A DNA stretch of 64,000 nt from an uncultured bacterium (GTDB lineage Bacteria > Bacillota > Clostridia > Lachnospirales > Lachnospiraceae), in the NCBI GenBank assembly GCA_905215155.1, contig CAJMPJ010000011.1, positions 23,370 through 87,369 on the forward strand, in the 5' to 3' direction. This document shows positions 45,444 to 52,554 of the stretch, in pieces. The first letter of the stretch is position 1. The number at the start of each line of letters is the position of its first letter. Made by a program: the position numbers and the translations under genes. The notes beneath the pieces were generated by a model that worked only from the letters and a program-made list of their open reading frames with translations, was not told where the DNA came from and did not search any database.

Positions 45444-46628
45444 TTATTTCGCCTGATGCTTGATATAGTCCTCATAAAGCGGTGACATGCTGCGCAGCTT
45501 TTCTACGATTTCTTTCACGGATTCCACTACAAAATCCATCTCTTCTTTTGTATTTACCTGATCCAGGGTAAGACGAAGGGAACCATGAGCGATCTCATGA
45601 GGAAGTCCGATCGCGAGAAGCACATGGGAGGGGTCCAGAGAACCCGATGTGCAGGCAGAACCGCTGGAACCGCAGATTCCTTTCATATCCAGCATGATAA
45701 GGAGTGACTCTCCTTCAATAAACTGAAATGCAAAATTCACATTGTTAGATAGCCGGTTCTTACGATGACCGTTGATTCTCGTATAGGGAACTTCAGACAT
45801 CACGCGCTCCATCAAATAATCCCGAAGCCCGGACTCTTTTTTGATCCTCTCATCCATCTCAGCTACTGCAAGCTCTACAGCTTTTCCAAAGCCTACGATG
45901 CCTGGGACGTTCTCTGTTCCTGCACGCCGTTTTCTTTCCTGTCCGCCGCCGTGAACGAAAGAGCGTGATTTGATGCCGGTACGGATATAAAGAAAGCCAA
46001 TGCCTTTCGGTCCATTGATCTTGTGGCCGCTGGCACTGAGCATATCGATATGATAATCATCCACATGGATGGGCACATGTCCAAAAGCCTGGACTGCATC
46101 GGTGTGGAATAAAATGCCGTGTTCTTTTGCTATTTCGCCAATCTCCTTGATGGGTTCGATGGTTCCGATCTCATTATTGGCAAACATAATTGAGATAAGA
46201 ATGGTATCCGGCCGAATGGCCTTTTTTAACTGATCCAGTTTTACGACGCCGTTCTCATCTACATCTAAATAGGTGACATCAAAACCGCGCTTCTCCAAAT
46301 ACTCACAGGTGTGAAGCACCGCATGATGCTCGATCTTGCTGGTTATGATGTGTTTTCCCTTTTCCGCATAAGCTTCTGCTGTCGCAATCAATGCCCAGTT
46401 ATCTGACTCAGAGCCTCCTGCTGTAAAATAGATCTCATTTGATTTTGCGCCAATGGCACTTGCGATGGTTTCTCTGGCTCCTGCGATGGCCTTCTTTGAG
46501 ATCCCGGAAAACTCATATACGGAAGATGGATTTCCATAATATTCCGTAAAATACGGCAGCATGGCTTCTACGACCTCTGGTCGTGTTCTGGTCGTTGCTG
46601 CGTTGTCAAGATAAATCAATTGCTTCAT
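45444..46628 (-). CDS. iscS: Cysteine desulfurase, IscS/NifS type
   Basis: 394 aa from the ATG at 46628 (the frame is open 15 codons further). PLP enzyme releasing sulfur from cysteine: SASGHKINGPKGIGFLYIR contains the PLP lysine and GSSGSACTSGSLDPSHVL the active-site Cys loop. IYLDNAATTRTRPEVVEAML at the N-terminus. First gene of iscS-iscU-mnmA-amidase. No Rrf2/IscR gene precedes it. Confidence 0.95.
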   Translation of the reverse strand: MKQLIYLDNAATTRTRPEVVEAMLPYFTEYYGNPSSVYEFSGISKKAIAGARETIASAIGAKSNEIYFTAGGSESDNWALIATAEAYAEKGKHIITSKIEHHAVLHTCEYLEKRGFDVTYLDVDENGVVKLDQLKKAIRPDTILISIMFANNEIGTIEPIKEIGEIAKEHGILFHTDAVQAFGHVPIHVDDYHIDMLSASGHKINGPKGIGFLYIRTGIKSRSFVHGGGQERKRRAGTENVPGIVGFGKAVELAVAEMDERIKKESGLRDYLMERVMSEVPYTRINGHRKNRLSNNVNFAFQFIEGESLLIMLDMKGICGSSGSACTSGSLDPSHVLLAIGLPHEIAHGSLRLTLDQVNTKEEMDFVVESVKEIVEKLRSMSPLYEDYIKHQAK

Positions 46629-46715
46629 ATTGTTAGTTCCGCCTTTCTGTAGTCCTAAAGTTAAAAGCTTCATCTACAAACTCTATTATACACACATTTC
46701 CTAGAATTTCAATAG

Positions 46716-46734
46716 GAATGATTCTCATTATGAA
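46716..46734. promoter_or_regulatory. Fur-box-like site between iscS and the flippase gene
   Basis: GAATGATTCTCATTATGAA resembles the 19-base Fur consensus (inverted ATGAT/ATTAT-type halves). A weaker AT-rich site (ATAATTATCATTTT) lies around 46772-46785. Iron control of a desulfurase-scaffold operon would make sense; evidence is pattern only. Confidence 0.45.
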
Positions 46735-46796
46735 TATGTCATGAAGAAAGAATCCAATCCATATATTTATAATAATTATCATTTTCAGGAGATTTC

Positions 46797-48347
46797 ATGA
46801 ATGATACGCTTAAGATTCCGCGAAAATTGTCTCCAACCAAATACGCTTTATTGACCGGAACCCTGCTTTTGACTTCCGCCGGGCTCATTACCCGGGTGCT
46901 GGGCTTTTTTTACCGGATCTTTCTTTCCAGAACTATCGGAGCGGAGGGACTTGGAGTCTTTAATCTGATCCATCCGGTATTTGGCATCTGCTTTGCCTTA
47001 TGTGCCGGCTCCATTCAAACTGCCATATCCCAGTCCGTAGCCGCCAATGTGAGAAAAGGCCGTTCCATTTTCCGCACCGGTTTGATCATTTCCTTGACTA
47101 TTTCCGTGGTTCTGGCATACGGTATCATCCAGTTCAGGGATATGATTGCCGGAAATATCCTGATGGAACCCCGCTGCGCGCCTCTTCTGATCTTTGTTGC
47201 TGTTTCTGTACCATGCGCCGCCATTCATGCCTGCATCAACGGCTATTATTACGGTATGCAGCGTCCCCAGGTTCCAGCCTTTGCCCAAATCATGGAACAG
47301 AGTGTGAGGATCGGAGCCGTATTTTTAATTGCGGATATTATGATCCAGTCAGGCATCACCATCACCGTACAGCTTGCTGTCTTTGGACATTTGATCGGAG
47401 AAATCGCTTCCTCTCTTTATACGGTCACCGCCTACCGGTTCTTTCCTCCAAAGCTGGCTCCTGGCGTTACCCACGTTTCCTCCGGTTTTCGGGAAACGGC
47501 ACCGGAGCTTATGCATCTGGCAATGCCTTTGATGGGAAACCGGCTGGTTTTGAATGTTCTTGCCAGTGCGGAAGCCATCCTTATTCCAAGCCGGCTTCAG
47601 ATGTCAGGGCTTACGGACTCGGCAGCATTATCTGTTTACGGTGTTCTGACCGGAATGGCTCTGCCTTTTATTTTGTTCCCATCTACAGTATTTAATTCAT
47701 TGGCAGTGCTTTTGCTTCCTGCAGTTGCAGAGGCCCAGTCTGAGGGAAATGACCGCAGAATCGGATCAGCCATTTCCATGTCCCTTCGGTATTGTCTGTA
47801 TGTGGGAATCCTGTGCATCGGAATTTTTACTTTATTTGGCGATGATCTGGGGGTCAGTGTATTTAAAGACAACACCGCAGGCAGCTATATGACCATTCTT
47901 GCATGGCTGTGCCCCTTTCTTTATCTGGTCACCACCATGGGCAGCATCCTAAACGGGTTGGGGCGGACCTCGGTAACCTTTATCCAGAATGTAATTGCCA
48001 TGGTGGTCCGTCTCCTTTTTGTCCTTTTCGGGATTCCACGATTTGGAATCTTTGCTTATCTGGTGGGTGCTCTGGTCAGTGAACTCCTTCTGGCTCTCCT
48101 GCATGTTCTAACCTTAAAGAAAAAAGTGGAATTTACATGGAACGCCTGGGATATGATCGCAAAGCCGGCAATTCTTATGGTTTTGGCAATCGGAATCTAT
48201 TATGCCGCGTTTTCTACCGCTGATCCTTTCAGCGGGCTGCCGCTCTTTATAAAAACGGCAATACATATCATAATTTTATGCGGCTTTTATCTGATTCTTC
48301 TGGTTGGAGCCCATATAATGAAAGGCGGAAAAACGGAGGACTTCTAA
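46797..48347 (+). CDS. SpoVB-like lipid flippase (MOP superfamily)
   Basis: 516 aa with about 14 hydrophobic helices. The start TLLLTSAGLITRVLGFFYRI followed by SRTIGAEGLGVFNLIHPVF matches the SpoVB/polysaccharide-exporter group, which moves lipid-linked cell-wall or polysaccharide precursors; SpoVB is needed for spore cortex. CAGGAGATTTC precedes the ATG. Could also be a vegetative flippase. The only plus-strand gene between argG and the window end. Confidence 0.88.
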   Translation: MNDTLKIPRKLSPTKYALLTGTLLLTSAGLITRVLGFFYRIFLSRTIGAEGLGVFNLIHPVFGICFALCAGSIQTAISQSVAANVRKGRSIFRTGLIISLTISVVLAYGIIQFRDMIAGNILMEPRCAPLLIFVAVSVPCAAIHACINGYYYGMQRPQVPAFAQIMEQSVRIGAVFLIADIMIQSGITITVQLAVFGHLIGEIASSLYTVTAYRFFPPKLAPGVTHVSSGFRETAPELMHLAMPLMGNRLVLNVLASAEAILIPSRLQMSGLTDSAALSVYGVLTGMALPFILFPSTVFNSLAVLLLPAVAEAQSEGNDRRIGSAISMSLRYCLYVGILCIGIFTLFGDDLGVSVFKDNTAGSYMTILAWLCPFLYLVTTMGSILNGLGRTSVTFIQNVIAMVVRLLFVLFGIPRFGIFAYLVGALVSELLLALLHVLTLKKKVEFTWNAWDMIAKPAILMVLAIGIYYAAFSTADPFSGLPLFIKTAIHIIILCGFYLILLVGAHIMKGGKTEDF

Positions 48348-48353
48348 GGGAAT

Positions 48354-48398
48354 AAAATCTGCCAGGCAGCATTTGTATTCTTTTGCCTGGCAGATTTT
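48354..48398. terminator. Bidirectional terminator at the end of the nif operon
   Basis: Fifteen-base perfect stem AAAATCTGCCAGGCA / TGCCTGGCAGATTTT (48354-48368 with 48384-48398). It ends both the flippase gene (plus) and the nif operon (minus). Confidence 0.88.
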
Positions 48399-48424
48399 CT
48401 ACGTGATGAATGTCTTTTCCTGCA

Positions 48425-49411
48425 CTATTTTGCAGAACTTTTGTTACACAGGGAACAATTGGCACAATCCGCGGGACTGCAATGGAGCCCTGGTCTTTGA
48501 AAGGGTTCTATGGTGAAACCACAAGTCTGCAGTGGGTACGTTTGATCTTCGATCTTGACTTCCTCTGTATCGTAATCAAAGCTTACCTTTAATCCGGATA
48601 CCGTGAGCACGTCGTCATAAAGCGGATGAACTTTAATACGGGGAGAATGCTTGATGATTTGTTCCTCCTCCGTCTGCACATAAACCGAATGGTCGCAGGT
48701 AATGAGAGACTGAATCCGGCCAGCTTCTGTAAAGGAAAGGGAATTGCTGTCCGCATTGATTCCAATCTGGTCCGGATCATAGGCTGCCATGGTTCCGATG
48801 GGAGTTTGCACCATGACTGGATTGGAGGGTTCCACGGACTTTAAGCGTCCTGATTCATATAAGGAAACTCCTACTTTTGTTTCTATCACTCCCACCGGAG
48901 TCTGAATGACGGCATTTTCTCCCGGAAACAGAGTGATACTTTTGATATCACCGCTTTCGTAGAAGCAGATTCCATTGATCATTGCCCGGAATTCGGAAAA
49001 TCCCAGGTCAAAGGTAAGAGGAACATTTAATTCCCGCTCCTCTTCTTCGGTCCAGAAGCCGCTGAGCTGTCCATCTAAAACAAATACCCGGTGCAGCTCT
49101 CCCCCGGGATAGAATTTGATGCGTTCTGCCGGAAGTTCCCCAATGGGAGTCGTAATCTCCTGCTGTTGTTCCAGCGCTACGCTCATGACCATGCCCTGTC
49201 TGTTAAATTCAATGGACGGCCGATTCTTTCGTCTGTTATTTTCCGTATAGGCAGGAACCAGTTCTCCTATTTGTGTGAGAATCATATTTTTCTCGGAAAG
49301 CCGTACTCCATACAGTTCTCCTGTGGGATGGCAGGAGAAAGAATCCACCCCTCCCAGGATTCCAAAGGGAGTCTGCAGCTTTTTATCATCTAACACCATA
49401 TAATTTTGCAT
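48425..49411 (-). CDS. Repeat protein with C-terminal four-cysteine motif, last gene of nif operon
   Basis: 328 aa from the ATG at 49411 (GGGAGGGAAAAAG ribosome site). I do not recognise a named family. It is built from about five to six degenerate repeats of a TPxG unit (TPFG 14-17, TQIG 46-49, TPIG 88-91, TPVG 171-174, TPIG 203-206) paired with a glycine turn (HPTGEL 28-33, YPGGEL 101-106, YESGDI 151-156, YESGRL 185-190, TEAGRI 228-233). This suggests a beta-rich solenoid or propeller-like fold. The C-terminus has C311, C316, C319, C322 (C-x4-C-x2-C-x2-C), a plausible metal or Fe-S site. No signal peptide. It starts 15 bases after the AnfO-like gene ends, so it is in the operon. Confidence 0.8.
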   Translation of the reverse strand: MQNYMVLDDKKLQTPFGILGGVDSFSCHPTGELYGVRLSEKNMILTQIGELVPAYTENNRRKNRPSIEFNRQGMVMSVALEQQQEITTPIGELPAERIKFYPGGELHRVFVLDGQLSGFWTEEEERELNVPLTFDLGFSEFRAMINGICFYESGDIKSITLFPGENAVIQTPVGVIETKVGVSLYESGRLKSVEPSNPVMVQTPIGTMAAYDPDQIGINADSNSLSFTEAGRIQSLITCDHSVYVQTEEEQIIKHSPRIKVHPLYDDVLTVSGLKVSFDYDTEEVKIEDQTYPLQTCGFTIEPFQRPGLHCSPADCANCSLCNKSSAK

Positions 49412-49425
49412 CTTTTTCCCTCCCG

Positions 49426-50037
49426 CTAGCATTGCTTTTTTGTTATGGTTACATATGAAACTCCATCTTGTAACCGGACCTTTTTTTCAAGGGTGGAGTC
49501 ATGCTCCAGCCATGGTGGAATATGGGCACAGATCAGATGAAGTTCTAAAAAAGGAGTTTGTTTCAGAAAAGAGACCAGTGCCTTTTTGGAAGAAACCTCC
49601 GGGCACTCCTTCTGCAAGTCCAGCAGATTCAGATGATAAATTCCTGGGGTACCTGTTTCTACAGGCCGTGCATTGCGGATCATTTCTTCTTTCATTCGCT
49701 TTTTCTCATCGCTTTCTTTTAACTCGGTTATCACGCCCTCAAAGGTTTCTTCCCCCGCTTCTTCCGTACAGAAAATCCCATAGCCTTTTTTATCAAATAC
49801 GGAAAAGGGAATTCCGGTTATTTCTTTGCAAAGTATGGCTTTCGCATCCTCTGCATACACTGCAATGTTTTCCGTTTCCTGCCGCAGTTCCTTTACGGTA
49901 TTTCCTTTTACCGGGGGAAAACTGACGGTCTTTACAAGAAGCCAGGTTTCATCCTGTTTTTCATAGATTTCCACTCTGTTGCAATGAAGAAACGCCTCCA
50001 TTTTCTCATCTCTTTTGAATACCGCTATTTGATCCAT
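49426..50037 (-). CDS. anfO: AnfO-family nitrogenase accessory protein
   Basis: 203 aa. The N-terminal half (IAVFKRDEKMEAFLHCNRVE, then IYEKQDETWLLVKTVSFPP and CKEITGIPFSVFDKKGYGIF) and C-terminal half (GIYHLNLLDLQKECPEVSSK, LELHLICAHIPPWLEHD) match my memory of AnfO, an accessory protein of the iron-only nitrogenase. Here the operon encodes a Mo-type enzyme and there is no anfG, so the name marks the family rather than the function. GAAGGGG precedes the ATG. Confidence 0.75.
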   Translation of the reverse strand: MDQIAVFKRDEKMEAFLHCNRVEIYEKQDETWLLVKTVSFPPVKGNTVKELRQETENIAVYAEDAKAILCKEITGIPFSVFDKKGYGIFCTEEAGEETFEGVITELKESDEKKRMKEEMIRNARPVETGTPGIYHLNLLDLQKECPEVSSKKALVSFLKQTPFLELHLICAHIPPWLEHDSTLEKKVRLQDGVSYVTITKKQC

Positions 50038-50056
50038 TCACACAACCCCTTCCTTT

Positions 50057-50347
50057 TTAACTTTCTATTTCGATCACCTTTCCATGGATCAGCTTTGCAA
50101 GAAATTCTTCCAGTTCCAGCTGGGCATCTTCCTCATCTATATTTTTTTCAGCTGACAAAAGAGAGACCAGCTCCGTAACCGCGGTTCCCCGCTCCAGACT
50201 GTTCCATAAAAAAATACAGGTCTCATTGACAGACGGAAGTCCGTCTAAGGAACCGTTCTGACTGTCTCTTTCATCAAAAATACAAAACTCCCCCCCAAGT
50301 TCCTTTAAGACATATCCAGGTTTCAGCTTCACATTCCTGATCTTCAT
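50057..50347 (-). CDS. PqqD-like small protein (RiPP-recognition-element fold)
   Basis: 96 aa. LKPGYVLKELGGEFCIFDER, then SVNETCIFLWNSLERGTAVT and an acidic helical C-terminus (IDEEDAQLELEEFLAKLIHG) follow the PqqD pattern (beta strands with the LNxTxxxLW signature, then helices). PqqD proteins hold a peptide substrate for a partner radical SAM enzyme. No precursor peptide or peptide-modifying radical SAM gene is visible here; the only radical SAM protein is NifB. Starts one base after the GroEL-like stop with GAGGGGTTGAA as ribosome site. Confidence 0.8.
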   Translation of the reverse strand: MKIRNVKLKPGYVLKELGGEFCIFDERDSQNGSLDGLPSVNETCIFLWNSLERGTAVTELVSLLSAEKNIDEEDAQLELEEFLAKLIHGKVIEIES

Positions 50348-50348
50348 T

Positions 50349-51743
50349 TCAACCCCTCAACCTTTCTATATCCACACCGTTTTTTATCAGTTCCAAATCT
50401 TCCCGGTCGTACCCCGTACTCACCATCACCGCTCCTGTTGTCAGCCACATGACCATCAGACCGCATACCTTCCGAAGCATTAATACCAAAAGCCAGGTGC
50501 TGATTTCTTCCCCGTCCAGACTTTTGCTTATGACCTGTGCAAGCATTTTTTCTGCTTCGGATTTGAAAGAAACAGAAAGCAGGTCTTTGGTATGGTATAT
50601 CCCATAACGCTCTATAGTCTGGGCATAGGCAACGGCATATTCGATTCTTCTTTTTTCTTCTCTGGACTGAGAAAGTGTATCCCCTCCGGCATAAAGCACC
50701 GGTGCGGTCCCGTTTAGGGCAGCGAGCCGTTCTCTTAGTTTCTGCTTGTCGTAATAATTGGTTTTTGGATCCCCGATTTTCTTTTTTATGTCTACGATTC
50801 GGTTACGGACCATATCCCGGTCAGCATCCCCTTCTATTACCGTGTACGTCCCTGCTGCCGTTAAAACGTTTGCCTTTCCAAGCATCTGCAAAGGGATCTC
50901 CTCTATGGAGCATGGGTACATACCATCAAACACTCTTGTATCGGTTAAGACTGCCACATCCCCCATGATATCTTCTTTTCTCCGCCCTATGCCAGGCGTT
51001 TTCATTGCCCACACATGGAGACGGTCTTTTTTTACATTGGCAGACAAAAGGGACAGGGCCTCTCCTTCAATCTGATCTGCGAGAATAAACAGCTTTTGCT
51101 GTCCCAATTTCTGAAGCAGAGGAACCAGTTCCCCAAAGGAGGACAGCGGACGGTTTACGATCAGGACCAACACCTCAGAAAACGTCCCAGACTCCCCCAC
51201 GGTAAGCGAACCGTCAAGGTGCATTCCTCTGGTGATCTGAAGCCTTGTGTCCGCATACATGGACTCCTTTACCACCAGTTCCCCGGCTTCAGTGCCTTTT
51301 AGTATCATTCGGGCAGTTTCAGGGTCCCTGGTGATCTGCCCGATCAGCTCTCCTTTTGACTTTCCGGAAAAAAATGATCCGTTTAAGACGGCTGCTTCCA
51401 GTGAGTCTGCCGCCTGTTTTAAATCCTTTGCCAGGAAAACCGGATTAATGCCCGAAGCCGCTTTTCGTTCACAGACAGAAAGCAAAGAGCCCATCATGCG
51501 GGCGGTCTCTCTGGTTCCGCAGCCTGTAACCTCATTGATCTCGCTTATGGCGGCACAAGCGAGCCTGATTCCCTGGTTCATAAATAAGTCTGCTCCTTCC
51601 AGTTCCTTTGCCACCTCTGCCGCGGAAAAACAGTAGGTTCCTTTTACCAGAATTCCGCCTTCCAGGGAAAGCGCACGGCAAAGACTTCTAATTCCTTCTG
51701 CGATCCTGCTTTTTCCGTCCTCAAATCGAATCTGACGTATCAT
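50349..51743 (-). CDS. Divergent GroEL-like chaperonin lacking ATPase residues
   Basis: 464 aa. The apical and intermediate region is clearly GroEL-like: LVPLLQKLGQQKLFILADQI, then EGEALSLLSANVKKDRLHVW, KTPGIGRRKEDIMGDVAVLT and YYDKQKLRERLAALNGTAPV. The equatorial ATP site is degraded: the GDGTT motif reads GCGTRET (74-80, catalytic-loop Asp87 equivalent is C75), TLGPKG reads SLEGGI, the Asp52 equivalent appears to be Y37 and the Asp398 equivalent Y369 (alignments by eye). About 75 residues are missing, including the last equatorial helices. It overlaps nifV(alpha) by 23 bases with GGAGGGGAAACGG as ribosome site, so it belongs to the nif operon. Probably a substrate-holding protein rather than an ATP-driven folding chamber. 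Confidence 0.88.
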   Translation of the reverse strand: MIRQIRFEDGKSRIAEGIRSLCRALSLEGGILVKGTYCFSAAEVAKELEGADLFMNQGIRLACAAISEINEVTGCGTRETARMMGSLLSVCERKAASGINPVFLAKDLKQAADSLEAAVLNGSFFSGKSKGELIGQITRDPETARMILKGTEAGELVVKESMYADTRLQITRGMHLDGSLTVGESGTFSEVLVLIVNRPLSSFGELVPLLQKLGQQKLFILADQIEGEALSLLSANVKKDRLHVWAMKTPGIGRRKEDIMGDVAVLTDTRVFDGMYPCSIEEIPLQMLGKANVLTAAGTYTVIEGDADRDMVRNRIVDIKKKIGDPKTNYYDKQKLRERLAALNGTAPVLYAGGDTLSQSREEKRRIEYAVAYAQTIERYGIYHTKDLLSVSFKSEAEKMLAQVISKSLDGEEISTWLLVLMLRKVCGLMVMWLTTGAVMVSTGYDREDLELIKNGVDIERLRG

Positions 51744-52554
51744 CCGTTTCCCCTCCGTTCATAATGGATTGTAAAAGACCTTCTGCTTTTTTAATATCCA
51801 GACTGTTCACTAAAAAATCAAATTTCCTGTTGGCTCCATGTACAAATTCATAGAGGTTGCAGTTTCCTGCCCGTTCCCCAATCCCCATTAAAGTGCCGTC
51901 AACCATATCCGCTCCCGCAAGTGCCATGACCATGGAGTTTGCTACCGCCATTCCAAAATCATTGTGTTCATGGACCTCCACCTGAATCCCGGTCTGCTTG
52001 ATCTCCCCAATCATTTCCCTTGCTCTCCGGGGGAATAAGACACCCACCGTATCGGCTAACCGGATGACTTCCACGCCCTGCTGCCTCATAAGCCGGATTA
52101 AAGAAATTAAAAATGCCACATCAGCCCTTGATGCATCCTCCAGACCTACGGTTATGGGAATGTTATAATCCTTTGCCACTTCAATGCATTCCTGGAGTGT
52201 ATTTTCAATCCATTTCTTATTTTTTCCAATTTTATTATAGATCTGTGCATAGGATACCGGCGTTCCGATGTGGATTAAATCCGGTCTCTGTCTGGCGGAT
52301 TCTTCTACGTTTCTGGGATTTAATCTGGACCACACAGATATCCTGGCCTGTTTTTTCCGTTTCATGATCTCACTGATGTAGTTCATTCCTTCCGTTCCGG
52401 TATCATAGATTCCGGCCTCAATCTCATCAATGCCGATGCGGTCTAAATAAAGAGCCAGCCTGATCTTATCCGAGGGAGAAAATACGATACCGGGACACTG
52501 CTCCCCGTCACGCAGGGTGGTATCAACTAATTTGATTCTTCTCTTCATACACAT
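51721..52554 (-). CDS. nifV(alpha): Homocitrate synthase, alpha (catalytic N-terminal) subunit
   Basis: About 277 aa. TIM-barrel acyltransferase of the HMGL family: IKLVDTTLRDGEQCPGIVFS with metal-binding Asp, IRLADTVGVLFPRRA and VEVHEHNDFGMAVANSMVMA followed by GTLMGIGERAGNCNL. Condenses acetyl-CoA and 2-oxoglutarate to homocitrate for FeMo-co. It covers only the N-terminal catalytic part; the C-terminal part is the neighbouring omega gene, as known in C. pasteurianum. The start is uncertain: GTG 52563, ATG 52554 or ATG 52548; all overlap nifV(omega). Confidence 0.92.
   Translation of the reverse strand: MCMKRRIKLVDTTLRDGEQCPGIVFSPSDKIRLALYLDRIGIDEIEAGIYDTGTEGMNYISEIMKRKKQARISVWSRLNPRNVEESARQRPDLIHIGTPVSYAQIYNKIGKNKKWIENTLQECIEVAKDYNIPITVGLEDASRADVAFLISLIRLMRQQGVEVIRLADTVGVLFPRRAREMIGEIKQTGIQVEVHEHNDFGMAVANSMVMALAGADMVDGTLMGIGERAGNCNLYEFVHGANRKFDFLVNSLDIKKAEGLLQSIMNGGETDDTSDSI

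Noticed and set aside
47000..47695. Plus-strand frame of 231 codons within the flippase gene
   Set aside because: Same-strand shifted frame inside a clearly coding gene; rich in Cys, Arg and His, as usual for a shadow frame, and without ribosome site.
50040..50360. A RiPP precursor peptide gene next to the PqqD-like gene
   Set aside because: No short ORF with a ribosome site and a leader/core pattern fits in the gaps of 1-20 bases around it; neighbouring frames are fully coding for other proteins.
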